Shown here piece by piece: positions 17,566 to 26,717 of a stretch of 63,593 nt of DNA. The stretch comes from Maritimibacter sp. GTDB lineage: Bacteria > Pseudomonadota > Alphaproteobacteria > Rhodobacterales > Rhodobacteraceae. The notes under the pieces were generated by a model, which was not told the origin of the DNA, made no database searches, and worked only from the letters and a program-made list of their open reading frames with translations. Location of the stretch: NCBI GenBank assembly GCA_002701395.1, contig NZVC01000043.1, forward strand, positions 129,525-193,117. Direction: 5' to 3'. The translations under genes were made by a program, and so were the position numbers. How positions within the stretch are numbered: position 1 is the first letter of the stretch; each line of letters begins with the position of its first letter.

Positions 17566-19054
17566 CCTCGACCCCCGCATAATCCGGCAAGCCTTGCGCG
17601 ACGTCTATCGGACGGACTTCTTCTCGTTCGTGTGGAAGGTCTTCGACACGCTGCATCCGGATCTGAACGAGCAATTCGTACCGGCCTGGCATGTGAAGGC
17701 GATGTGCCATGAACTCGACAATGTGCGCACCGGTGAGAACAAGCGCCTGGTGATCAATATTCCGCCGCGGTGCCTCAAGTCGGTGACCGTGTCGGTGGCC
17801 TATGTCGCCTTCATCCTGGGGCACTCACCCTCGTCGAAAATTATCGTCGCCAGCTACAGCCTCGATCTTGCGCGCAAGCACTCGGAGGACTGCCGCCGCG
17901 TGCTGATGTCGCGGTGGTACCAGGATGCGTTTCCGGACACGCGTTTGGCTAGGACAGGAAACACTCTTGACGAGTTCAAGACCACCAGAGGGGGCGGCCG
18001 AAAGGCCGTCTCCACCGGCAGTTCGGTGACAGGCCATGGGGCCGACTACATCATCATTGATGACCTCCTAAACGCGGCCGATGCCGATTCCGATGTCGAG
18101 CGGAACAAGGCCGAGGCCTTCATCGACAGCTCATTGATGTCGCGCTTCAACAACCCGTCGGAGGCGCGTGTGGTCATGATCGCCCAGCGACTGCACGAAC
18201 TGGATCCCCCAGGCTACCTGCTGTCGAAAGGGACATATCGGCATCTGAACCTCAGGGCCATTGCCGAGGAGGAAGAGCGGATCGCAATCGGGCAGGGGCG
18301 TTTCCATTGCCGCACAAATGGCGAGGCCCTGTTTCCGGAGCGACTGGGCCTGGATGTTTTGGCGCAGAAACGCCGGGAATCCGGGCCCGCGGTCTTCAAC
18401 TGCCAGTACCAGCAGAATCCGATCGCCCCGGATGGATCGCCGCTGCGCTGGGAATGGTTCAAGACCTATGACGAGGTCATGCATAGGAACTGGTATCAGC
18501 TCGTGGTTCAGAGTTGGGATACGGCCGAATCCGCCGACCCGAAATCCGACTTCTCCGTCTGCACTACTTGGGGGTTCCGGGAACGGGCCTGGTACCTGCT
18601 CGATGTCTGGCGCGGGCAGCTTGATTTCCCGGATCTGAAACTCCGTGTGCAGAAGCTGGCCGATCAGTGGAACGCCGATAAGGTCCTGATCGAAGACGCC
18701 TCTTCCGGGCGGCCCCTGTTCCAGGAACTTTTCCCGGAGAACCGGCGTACATACAAAAAGATCAGGCCCGAGAAAGACAAGGAGATCCGCTTCAGCGCGG
18801 CCTGCGTCCCGGTACGCGAAGGGCTCGTTCACCTGCCCCGCGAGGCACCCTGGCTGCCGGCATTCAAGCGCGAGCTTCAGAGTTTTCCGCGGGGGACAAA
18901 GATGGATCAGGCCGACAGTTTCAGTCAGTTCCTGATCTGGTCACGAGGCACGGGGTTCTGGCGTTCATTGCCGCCAGACGATCCGCTTCGGGAAGAACGA
19001 CGCGAGCGACACAGAAACCGCCCGAGCCGGCGGAGTTGGCGGGACGACGGCTGA
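17558..19054 (+). CDS. Phage terminase large subunit
   Basis: 498-residue packaging motor. The ATPase domain has the deviant Walker A PPRCLKS near residue 70 and Walker B YIIIDD near residue 165. The C-terminal RNase H-like nuclease half contains VVQSWDTAESADPKSDFSVC, a catalytic-aspartate strand, and LIEDASSGRPL. The start at 17558 is chosen over the upstream ATG at 17534 because AGGAGA precedes it by 6 bases. Length is normal and no frame damage is seen. No portal, capsid or tail gene follows, which is unusual for a prophage. Confidence 0.92.
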   Translation: MTDLDPRIIRQALRDVYRTDFFSFVWKVFDTLHPDLNEQFVPAWHVKAMCHELDNVRTGENKRLVINIPPRCLKSVTVSVAYVAFILGHSPSSKIIVASYSLDLARKHSEDCRRVLMSRWYQDAFPDTRLARTGNTLDEFKTTRGGGRKAVSTGSSVTGHGADYIIIDDLLNAADADSDVERNKAEAFIDSSLMSRFNNPSEARVVMIAQRLHELDPPGYLLSKGTYRHLNLRAIAEEEERIAIGQGRFHCRTNGEALFPERLGLDVLAQKRRESGPAVFNCQYQQNPIAPDGSPLRWEWFKTYDEVMHRNWYQLVVQSWDTAESADPKSDFSVCTTWGFRERAWYLLDVWRGQLDFPDLKLRVQKLADQWNADKVLIEDASSGRPLFQELFPENRRTYKKIRPEKDKEIRFSAACVPVREGLVHLPREAPWLPAFKRELQSFPRGTKMDQADSFSQFLIWSRGTGFWRSLPPDDPLREERRERHRNRPSRRSWRDDG

Positions 19055-19091
19055 TCTGTTCCGAGCCACCGACCCAGTCGAGAAGGAGATA

Positions 19092-19421
19092 TTGCCCCGC
19101 GCCGCCGCCTGGCTGCCGGAATTCAAACGCGGGCAGCTGGTGATCGACCAGCCCGGCCGGATCGGAAAGTTCGTCTCCGAGGTCGCGCAGGTGACCTATC
19201 CGGGCTTCTGGCCCGAGGCGGCCGGCCAGGAGGTCCTGATCGTGACCGAGCGGGCGAAGTTCCGGGTGCAAGGCGGGCGCCTGCACCTCGTCGACCTGGC
19301 CCCCGGCATCGACCTGAAACGCGACATCCTCGATCGGATGGCGTCCGCGCCAGAGATCTGCGGCGACCCCCCGCGCTATGCCGGCGCGGTGATGCAGGAG
19401 GTGCCCGAAGTGGCGATGTGA
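19092..19421 (+). pseudogene. C-terminal fragment of an acyl-CoA:acetate/3-ketoacid CoA-transferase
   Basis: About 109 codons. GRIGKFVSEVAQVTYPG, GQEVLIVTERAKFRV and LAPGIDLKRDILDRM are the conserved tail of YdiF/propionate CoA-transferase-like enzymes. The full family is around 500-650 residues and the catalytic Glu region is absent, so this is a truncated gene tail. A purine-rich AAGGAG and a TTG happen to stand in front of it. It lies 37 bases after the terminase and probably marks where the phage-like module joined older DNA. Confidence 0.7.
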
Positions 19422-19636
19422 GATGCGGGACCGGGCCGAGTTTCCGACAGGTCGAGGACGGACAATGCAGGGCCTCCTTGCCTCAGAATTAGCAAAGAAG
19501 ACGTCCACGATACACGGGGCTATTCAGTCTGACAGCACCCCGCTCCTCTCCCAGCCAGGAAATAGTAGCCGAAAACTCCAGCTTCAAACGGGCCAGTTTT
19601 CAGGGGGCAGAGCAATGATTCACTGGGTCCGTCCGT
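19422..19636. other. Gap without a recognisable gene
   Basis: 215 bases between the CoA-transferase fragment and the EPS cluster. I see no gene, strong hairpin or repeat here. Confidence 0.5.
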
Positions 19637-20926
19637 TCAAATCATGGATGCGTTCAGAATTCGGGTCACGGCGTTGACGGCCTTATTGGCTGACGGGATG
19701 TAATCATAACGTCCCTGCCGTCCGACGCTGCAAATCCCAAAGGCAGTAATTGCCTCCAGCATTTCGACCGAGGTGCGTTCATTCGCGATGGTTGGGACCG
19801 GATAGGCGTAGGGGGTCACGTGAGATCCCAGCATCTGCAAGTCGCCATCGAAGAGACCAGCGCTCCGCGTCGAGGATTTCAGGTCTTCAAGCTGATCGAC
19901 GTCCGAGGCGACTTCGCATCTATAGGGGAACTCCACGCTCATGTAGGTGCGTCCGTCAGGCGTTTCCCCGTAGAAGTCCGAATGCACGGTCATCCGTTTC
20001 CACATCCCGGTCGATAGAAAGTTGTAAAGCACGTTGCCATCGAAATTGCGGTCGCCGCGAAAGCTGCAGCATATTGTTTTTAGCGAGACATGCGGGAGTA
20101 CTTTCGCAACCGGAAGTTCCGCAAGAATGCACAGGATATTTAGCGGCATCGTGTTTACCACGGCGTGCGTCTGTAGATGCCCGTTAGCCGTCTGGATCGT
20201 GAAGCCGTCTCCGTTACGGCGAATGCCCTCTATGGCGCAGTCCAAGTCTATCCCCACTCCCTGGTGATTGAGGTGCTGGTAGATCTGCCGGTACATGTCG
20301 CCGAACCCGGCTCGCGGGCGCACCATGTGTTGCGGCAGCTTAGGTCGTCTGGTGTGGTCCTGCTTGATGAGTTTGCGGATCTTACGGAGCGCCGATGCGC
20401 GCGAGACCTGACCCATACGTTTGTCCGCCAGACTAATGCTCAGGCTGTCCGCAGTTTCTCCGAACATACGTTCCATATAGCTAAGCAGTCCGGTCGTTCT
20501 GCCCAATCGCGTGCCCATGCGGTGATGCACGAACTCTCGGGCGGTTCCGGGTCTCCGCTGCCACAGCCTGTTCCAAGTGATGTCGCCAAGGATCATCAGC
20601 TTCTCAAGCGCGGCCCGATCGCCAAAATCGCCATGAAAGTCAAAGGGGTATTTTAGAAGCCCACCATCGTCCACAATCCGCTGCAAGGCAGGCGTCACGG
20701 GGACGCAGATGTCGGTAAGGAAAGGGAACATCCGAAGGAAAGGCGTGCCTGTCCGAAAGAAGATCGAACCGACATCGAAGGTCATTCCGTCGTGGTCCCA
20801 GCTTTGATGGTTGCCGCCGGGCCTTGCCAGCGGTTCGACGATAGCGGTCTCTAAGCCCTCGGACGCCAAAAGCTGTGCCGCGATGCAGCCCGACACGCCT
20901 CCGCCGAGAATGACTACGTCCAGCAT
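19637..20926 (-). CDS. FAD/NAD(P)-binding oxidoreductase, amine oxidase/UGM-like
   Basis: 429-residue flavoprotein. The N-terminus is a dinucleotide-binding fold, MLDVVILGGGVSGCIAAQLL, followed by RPGGNHQSWDHDGMTFDVGS, the GG motif region of the amine oxidase/protoporphyrinogen oxidase/UDP-galactopyranose mutase superfamily. A second FAD-contact pattern appears at the C-terminus (GICSVGRQGRYDYIP). In an EPS cluster it may modify a nucleotide sugar or a sugar residue; UDP-galactopyranose mutase-like ring contraction is one option, but the typical UGM signatures are not clear. Substrate unknown. Confidence 0.75.
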   Translation of the reverse strand: MLDVVILGGGVSGCIAAQLLASEGLETAIVEPLARPGGNHQSWDHDGMTFDVGSIFFRTGTPFLRMFPFLTDICVPVTPALQRIVDDGGLLKYPFDFHGDFGDRAALEKLMILGDITWNRLWQRRPGTAREFVHHRMGTRLGRTTGLLSYMERMFGETADSLSISLADKRMGQVSRASALRKIRKLIKQDHTRRPKLPQHMVRPRAGFGDMYRQIYQHLNHQGVGIDLDCAIEGIRRNGDGFTIQTANGHLQTHAVVNTMPLNILCILAELPVAKVLPHVSLKTICCSFRGDRNFDGNVLYNFLSTGMWKRMTVHSDFYGETPDGRTYMSVEFPYRCEVASDVDQLEDLKSSTRSAGLFDGDLQMLGSHVTPYAYPVPTIANERTSVEMLEAITAFGICSVGRQGRYDYIPSANKAVNAVTRILNASMI

Positions 20927-21168
20927 GATCAGAGAAACTCTCGAATTGCCTGCATCCGTGCCACGATTTTATGCGCGGGCTATGGTCTATCCGTGCCGCG
21001 CGATGCCAGCGTGTCAAGGCGTGGGGATGAAAGTGTCCGGTTGCAGAGCGCATTGATAGAGAAACGCTTGGCGTTGCAACATCGGTGGGCAGTGCGCAGG
21101 CGTCTGGCGGCCGGGCCCTAGTAAGCCGTAGGAGTGGTCGCCGCGCAGAGCGCCTTAGATCCTCGGGA
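20927..21168. other. 242-bp gap upstream of the FAD oxidoreductase
   Basis: No gene is seen. It lies between two minus-strand genes and would hold the promoter of the FAD oxidoreductase. No palindrome stands out. Confidence 0.4.
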
Positions 21169-23559
21169 TCAAAAATCGACCTGTTCGTTTATGACCAACA
21201 GTTCGAGTGAAAGTCTCCCAAGCGTGTCATAGAACGCCGCAAGCTTGACGGGATCTTCCGGGACGGAGCCTCCGTCGCGATCGGCGAACAAAACGAACAC
21301 GCCGTCTCCCTTGTCTACGATGGTCACGTGACTCCCCAAGTCGAATGGGACGCCGGGGGGCGTTCCGAACAGGCCGGTCAGGTCAAGGCCATCACCCTCG
21401 GCAGCGTTGAAGCCGAAAATCCGGTCGGTCTGACCGACATCTGCGGCTTTGAAGACCAGTGTATCCGCCCCCGCACCAAGATAGACAGTGTCTGCGCCCG
21501 ATCCGGTGTGGATGCGGTCGTTCCCGTCGCCGTCGTAGATCTCGTCGTTGTGCGCGCCGCCCTCCAGCGTGTCGTCCCCGTCACCCCCGATCAGCGTGTC
21601 GCGGCCATTCTCGCCAGCAAGCAAGTCATTGCCCCGTCCGCCGTCCAACAGGTCGTGCTGCGCACCGCCTCGGATGTGGTCGTTGCCGTCGTCGCCGTAG
21701 ATGTGATCGTCACCATCGCGGCCCTGGATCGCATCGTCGCCTGTCGATCCGTCGATTCGATTTTCATTCTCGCTTGCGGCAATCGCATCTGCCGTGCTGC
21801 CGGTAAAACCCGAGTCTTCTGCGGCCACCTCGACGGCCTCGACGATCTGGATTTCATCGGTTTCCCGAAACGCGGCATTCTCGACGTCGCTGATGAACTG
21901 GGTGCTGTCGTCGATAATGATCGTTTCTGCGGTGTGGTACGTCCTCAACCCGGTGACCGCGTGGCTTTTCAGTTCTTCAACTGCTTCAGTGCCGTAGTTG
22001 ATGAAAGTGGAGCCATAGATCTCAATGGTGCCGACGTCGGTATGCTGGATCGCGTTCGTCTGTATGTTTTCGAAGACGCTGTCTGTCACCTTGACGCTGC
22101 CCGAGACCAGTAGGAACCCCCGCTCCAGGTTGCTGAAGGTCGAGTTGACGATTTCTCCGCCGGTGTAGTTCGCCATACCGATGCCGCCGCCGCCGCCAAG
22201 CGCGTTGTCGATGGTCACACCTTCGACCACGTAGGCCTTGCGAATGCCCGTCGTGGTAAACCGGGCGATTGTCGTGTCGATCACATTGTCCGCAAGGATC
22301 GCGGCCTCGCCCGCCGTTTCGACGTAGGACCCGATGACATGCGTCGCGTTCTGGATCGCATTCGCGATGTTGGGGTCGTCGTTGATCACCGAAGTGTTGA
22401 TGACCTTGCCTTCCACGAGATTGCTCGCCTCGCGGAACGTGATGTAGGTGCCAATTGCCTGAACGTCTTCGAGGATGGCGTATTCGGTACCGTTACCGAT
22501 GTGGATGTTTGTCCTGAACTCAAGATCGGTGCGGATGAGGTCGGTGCCGTAGATCTCGACGAAGGTCGAGTGCTCTATGTGGATCCCTTCCATCAGAGCG
22601 TTCGTCACCGAGGAGTCTTCGACGACGATTTTGGAATTGGGCAGCACGTCCTGCTGCCCCGGCGTGGACATCGCGATGCCGATGCTGCCGCCCTTGGTGT
22701 GGGAGCCGATGACGGTGAACGTACCACCGTCGAAAGTGTCCGTTTCGACCTGCCGGCCTTTGAAATACGTGCTTTGGGTTCCGCGCCCGTACAGTTCCAA
22801 AGTCTCCAAGAACTCAAGCGGTGCCCCGCCGTAGGCGAGGCTGTTGGCAATGGTCCCATCGACCACGTTAGATAGGACAATCCCGTCGGACACGGTGTCG
22901 ATCAAGGTGACACCGTCGACAAAGGCGGTTTCCGCGTTGTGAATGCCCAGCAAGCCGTTGTTGCCGAAGACCTGATAAGAATTCCATAGCGCAGTGTTGT
23001 GGTCGACCACATCGCCTTCATAGCGCCAGATATCAGGCGTATCCCTCAGGTCGCGGTCGGTCTCGTCGCCGATCACGATGAATTCCGTGTCCGGGCGGTC
23101 CGAGCCGGGCCAGTCGATCTCGTCGTTGTTGCCGTCGATGGTGCCGCCGGTCCAAGTCACGAACTCCAACTTCTCTGCGTCAGTGCCAGCGATCCGGAAG
23201 GCATTGTAAGAACTGTCGGCCGCCATCGTTACGGTGGCGCCGGTCATGTCCGCGCTCAGGGATTTTCCTTTGACAAGGACCGGAGCGTCGAAAATGTAAT
23301 TCGCGCCCGCCTCGAACTGGATATGGCCACCATCGTGAAGTGCATCAAACGCGGTCTGGATTGCGATGCGGTCGATACTGTCGTCCAGCGAGGTCACGCA
23401 AGGATAGTCCTGCTGGATGGCGCGCAGGTTTTCGTAGGCCATATCAAGCGCGCCGCCGACGAGCCATTCCCGTACTGAATGATAGCTTCCGTCGCCGACG
23501 GCTCCGAAATCGCTGACGTTGATAATCTGGTCCGTTTGCGGTGCGGGTGATGTCACCAT
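21169..23559 (-). CDS. Secreted right-handed beta-helix protein with RTX calcium-binding repeats
   Basis: 796 residues. The N-terminal part begins NVSDFGAVGDGSYHS, the entry motif of pectate-lyase-3/glycosyl-hydrolase-28-like beta-helices. A long beta-helical body runs to about residue 580. About ten nonapeptide RTX repeats follow (about 600-690; GDDAIQGRDGDDHIYGDDGN and similar), then a C-terminal secretion-type tail. There is no Sec signal, which fits type I secretion. In an EPS cluster it is probably a polysaccharide lyase, hydrolase or C5-epimerase acting on the polymer outside the cell. No catalytic residues could be assigned, and no HlyB/D/TolC genes are adjacent. Confidence 0.85.
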   Translation of the reverse strand: MVTSPAPQTDQIINVSDFGAVGDGSYHSVREWLVGGALDMAYENLRAIQQDYPCVTSLDDSIDRIAIQTAFDALHDGGHIQFEAGANYIFDAPVLVKGKSLSADMTGATVTMAADSSYNAFRIAGTDAEKLEFVTWTGGTIDGNNDEIDWPGSDRPDTEFIVIGDETDRDLRDTPDIWRYEGDVVDHNTALWNSYQVFGNNGLLGIHNAETAFVDGVTLIDTVSDGIVLSNVVDGTIANSLAYGGAPLEFLETLELYGRGTQSTYFKGRQVETDTFDGGTFTVIGSHTKGGSIGIAMSTPGQQDVLPNSKIVVEDSSVTNALMEGIHIEHSTFVEIYGTDLIRTDLEFRTNIHIGNGTEYAILEDVQAIGTYITFREASNLVEGKVINTSVINDDPNIANAIQNATHVIGSYVETAGEAAILADNVIDTTIARFTTTGIRKAYVVEGVTIDNALGGGGGIGMANYTGGEIVNSTFSNLERGFLLVSGSVKVTDSVFENIQTNAIQHTDVGTIEIYGSTFINYGTEAVEELKSHAVTGLRTYHTAETIIIDDSTQFISDVENAAFRETDEIQIVEAVEVAAEDSGFTGSTADAIAASENENRIDGSTGDDAIQGRDGDDHIYGDDGNDHIRGGAQHDLLDGGRGNDLLAGENGRDTLIGGDGDDTLEGGAHNDEIYDGDGNDRIHTGSGADTVYLGAGADTLVFKAADVGQTDRIFGFNAAEGDGLDLTGLFGTPPGVPFDLGSHVTIVDKGDGVFVLFADRDGGSVPEDPVKLAAFYDTLGRLSLELLVINEQVDF

Positions 23560-23846
23560 GCCTTCACCTCCCGGATCGGGCGGGACACAGTCGGGCAGGG
23601 CAGGTGAGGTCGACAGCCGGTGACTTGGAACCTCCCATCGGCGTGTCCGTTATCCACCCGGCTGAGCAGGCCGGAGGCACATCTCGACTCTACATTTCGT
23701 ATCATCATCGTCCGACATCCCTTGCGTCACCGGGGCCAATCGCACCGAAGCTGCGACCGGACCGCGGGTTTGCTGGTTTGGCAACTAGTCCAAGGGGGCG
23801 GTGATTTTAGGCGCCTGCGTGACGAGGATGTGTCGAAGTTTTGTAT

Positions 23847-25226
23847 TTAGGCTCCGGCGGTCAGTCCGGGGGCGTGCTGCGCAGATTTTCGCGCAGAATC
23901 CTTGCGCATGCGGGCCGGCGCCCGGCGTGGCATGCGCACAGAATAGGCAAGCCCGGCGGGCAGGACATAGAAAAAGACATTCAGGCCGCCGCCTGCGAGG
24001 AAGATATTCACGATGAACCCGAAGGCGAAAATGCCGCCCGCAATTCGCAGGCGCAGCCGTTCGTCCGGAGTCAGCCGTTGAATGGCGTTGGACAGCATGC
24101 CCAGCCTCACGGCAATGGTCACTTGCATCAGCCCGTAGGTCAGCAAGCCGACGATGCCCATCTCCGAGCCAATGCGCAAAAGCTCGTTGTGGGGCGCTTT
24201 CTGCAGGTGCTCTTCGATCGGCAGGCGTTGAACGACGCGCAGATAGTTGTCGAGACCGATGCCGAACACCGGATGGTCCATGAACTGCGAGATCGCGAAG
24301 TTGAGCGAAAATAGTCTGCCCTGATTGGACAGGGTCGATGTTGCCGACGTCTGGGTTCCCGCGAGTGCTCCGATCAGGTCGCCGATGCTGGTCAACTGCT
24401 TGTCTATATAGGGAACGAACGGGGCCAGCGAGAAGATCGCGAGCACCGCGAGGGCCGTTCCCACACCAACGATCAGGATCCTGTTTACCGCTTGCCAGCG
24501 AAGCCCGCCGGCATCGGACTGTAGAACGATCAGCAGCAAAGATGGCGTCGCGGCGAGCCACGCCTTTCGCTCGCCGGCGAGAAACAGGAACAGCACGGCC
24601 ACCAGAAACAGCCCCCACCATAGCAGCCGCTGCATTCGCTTTAGCCGCGTGGGCAACGCCAGTGCGATTGCTGCCATGACAATCAGGACTACGCCGTGCG
24701 TAACCTTCATGTCGCCCAAGTTCTTCCAGCCAGATATGCTGCCCAACGACAGGTGATAGGCGGCGTTCCAGAACGCCAACAGCCAAAGCGAGCCCAAAAA
24801 CCAGCATGCGAAGCGCCACGTTGCCTTGGGGGATGCGACGAATTTTGCGACGGCGAGGAAAAAGACAGCGAACAGGCCGAACTGGATGGCTTCTTTGATA
24901 GCAGTTTTCGCTCCCGTCATTACGGCGGCATTGCAAACGGTATAGATCGTGTACAAGCCATACACGGTCAGGAAGGCGCCCCAATCACGCCTCACGCCCT
25001 TGCGGATGAGAATGTGCAGGGTGAACCCGGCAATGAGCAGAACGCCAACGTCGAAGACGCGAATGCGGACGCCCCCAGCGCTTACGTCGTCGTAAAAGAA
25101 CATGAGCCCGGAACTGATGCCCAAGGCGATGGGGATCCATGCATAGGACCCGGAAAGGGATCGGTCTTTCGTATCCAAGGCGATGTGACACCGATTACGT
25201 GTGCGATCGGAACGTTGACGCACCAT
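23847..25226 (-). CDS. O-antigen ligase/Wzy-type polymerase membrane protein
   Basis: 459-residue polytopic inner-membrane protein with about 11-12 hydrophobic segments and a large periplasmic loop. The loop holds the Wzy_C-type pattern NQGRLFSLNFAISQFMDHPV, then FGIGLDNYLRVV and HNELLRIGSEMGIVGLL, with the conserved Arg, Gly-x-Gly and His-Asn of the ligase/polymerase family. The C-terminus is a basic cytoplasmic tail. In this context it is the likely Wzy polymerase of the EPS. The exact start is uncertain; residues before MFFYDD are not strongly conserved. Confidence 0.85.
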   Translation of the reverse strand: MVRQRSDRTRNRCHIALDTKDRSLSGSYAWIPIALGISSGLMFFYDDVSAGGVRIRVFDVGVLLIAGFTLHILIRKGVRRDWGAFLTVYGLYTIYTVCNAAVMTGAKTAIKEAIQFGLFAVFFLAVAKFVASPKATWRFACWFLGSLWLLAFWNAAYHLSLGSISGWKNLGDMKVTHGVVLIVMAAIALALPTRLKRMQRLLWWGLFLVAVLFLFLAGERKAWLAATPSLLLIVLQSDAGGLRWQAVNRILIVGVGTALAVLAIFSLAPFVPYIDKQLTSIGDLIGALAGTQTSATSTLSNQGRLFSLNFAISQFMDHPVFGIGLDNYLRVVQRLPIEEHLQKAPHNELLRIGSEMGIVGLLTYGLMQVTIAVRLGMLSNAIQRLTPDERLRLRIAGGIFAFGFIVNIFLAGGGLNVFFYVLPAGLAYSVRMPRRAPARMRKDSARKSAQHAPGLTAGA

Positions 25227-25588
25227 CGAACTGTATACGTCTTGTGCCCTTGCTGAAAGCTGTCGAAAGCGCCCGGCGCCCGATTGTGCGAACGCGAGCG
25301 CGCCTTGATCGAAATGGCAGCACTTTCTACTGGCCTATCACGATTTGAACGGCAATTTTGCCGATCCCTTGCGATTATGGACAAAATCAAAGAGAATTAA
25401 ACGGTTCCGTGAAAGGGGCAAAATCAGCTTCGCGCGAAAATGCACATTCCCGACTTTTCTCCGTCAGGCACTTTGAAGCCAAGCGCCACTTGCTTCGATG
25501 GGGCGACCGTTCATCGGGCGCTTCCGGTGCCTCGGAATGCAGCAGATGGCTGCGTCACGCTTCGCTGCACCATACGAGGGGTCCTGCG
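25227..25588. promoter_or_regulatory. Divergent promoter region
   Basis: 362 bases between the polymerase gene (minus) and a glycosyltransferase (plus). AT-rich patches (25345-25400) could hold promoters. The open frame through it in phase with the glycosyltransferase is not family-like, so I read it as untranslated. Confidence 0.45.
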
Positions 25589-26683
25589 GTGAAGGTCCTC
25601 CACGTGGTTAATGCCGCCGACGAGCAGTCGATCCCGCTGGAACTGGCTCTGGCGATCTCAGACCGTCGTCAGGGCATGGTGATCGCCAGCTTCTACGACC
25701 GAAGCGATCATCCCGCTGTTGGACGTGCGGCTGACGTACGGCAGGTAAAGGCGGATGGTGCCTTCGATAAACTGGCCATTCGCCGATTGAGAGACCTGAT
25801 GCGCGACGTCCAGCCCGACATTGTGCACATGCACCACACCGTCTCGGCCTTTTGGTGCACGAGGGTCGCAGCTGGGATGAAACCCCGGCCGGTGCTGGTC
25901 AAGACCGAGCACAACGACCATCGCTTTCTGCCGTGGCACCAGCGCGTCATAAACCCGATGGTCTACCCGTTCGTATCCCGTATCGTCTGCAATTCCGACA
26001 CAACGCTGCAGTCGTTCTCTCGCCTTGAAGGATGGCTGACCAAAAACAAGCGACAGCGGATCTACAACGGTGTCGATCTGCGGCGAGTGCGGGCGCATGC
26101 GCCGTCTGGCACGCGGACGGCCCCCGTCGGGAACGGGCCGGTTATCATCGGCAACGTCGGGCGGCTTGTGCCTCAGAAAAATCAGCGGCGCCTGATCGAG
26201 GCGCTGGCGCTTGCACGCAGCCAGTCGGGACGGGACATACGGTTGGAGATCGTCGGCGACGGAAAGCTCCGCGCGGAGCTGGAAGGGGCAGCATCCGCAG
26301 CGGGCGTGGCGGGCTCCGTCACCTTCTGCGGCGGCATTCCCCGCGAAGAGGTGTACCAGAGGCTCTACGAGTGGGACGGTTTTGTGATGCCGTCTGTGTT
26401 TGAAGGGTTCTGCAACGCGCTGGTCGAGGCGCTGGCAGCCGGACTTCCGGTCGCCGTGTCCGCAATCGACACGCTGCGCGAGGTTGCCGGTACCGATCAA
26501 CTGACCTTCGACCCGCACGACACACTGCAGATGGCCGAGGCACTCATCCGCATCGCCGACGGACGTCGAGACATTGGCGCATTCGCGGACCGTTACGACA
26601 TCGGCTATGCTGTCGATAAGCATCTGGAACTCTACGAGACGCTCTGCGGCGTTCGTGCGCGCGGAAATCAGGCCGCCGCGTGA
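25589..26683 (+). CDS. Glycosyltransferase family 4 (GT-B)
   Basis: 364 residues. The N-terminal domain starts MKVLHVVNAADEQSIPLELA and has DIVHMHHTVSAFW. The C-terminal GT1/GT4 domain shows IGNVGRLVPQKNQRRLIEAL, then LEIVGDGKLRAELE and FVMPSVFEGFCNALVEALAA, the donor-binding E-x7-E pattern. It retains configuration in transferring a sugar from a nucleotide sugar to the lipid-linked repeat unit at the cytoplasmic face. The GTG at 25589 is preceded by GAGGGG at 7 bases and begins the conserved first strand, so it is preferred over the much earlier in-frame start. Sugar specificity is unknown. Confidence 0.85.
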   Translation: MKVLHVVNAADEQSIPLELALAISDRRQGMVIASFYDRSDHPAVGRAADVRQVKADGAFDKLAIRRLRDLMRDVQPDIVHMHHTVSAFWCTRVAAGMKPRPVLVKTEHNDHRFLPWHQRVINPMVYPFVSRIVCNSDTTLQSFSRLEGWLTKNKRQRIYNGVDLRRVRAHAPSGTRTAPVGNGPVIIGNVGRLVPQKNQRRLIEALALARSQSGRDIRLEIVGDGKLRAELEGAASAAGVAGSVTFCGGIPREEVYQRLYEWDGFVMPSVFEGFCNALVEALAAGLPVAVSAIDTLREVAGTDQLTFDPHDTLQMAEALIRIADGRRDIGAFADRYDIGYAVDKHLELYETLCGVRARGNQAAA

Positions 26684-26717
26684 GGTGGGAATTCATCATG
26701 AACTTTGAGGCAAGACA

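Noticed and set aside
19092..19421. Intact small gene with a good-looking ribosome site
   Set aside because: The sequence is only the conserved tail of a much larger CoA-transferase, so I list it as a fragment.
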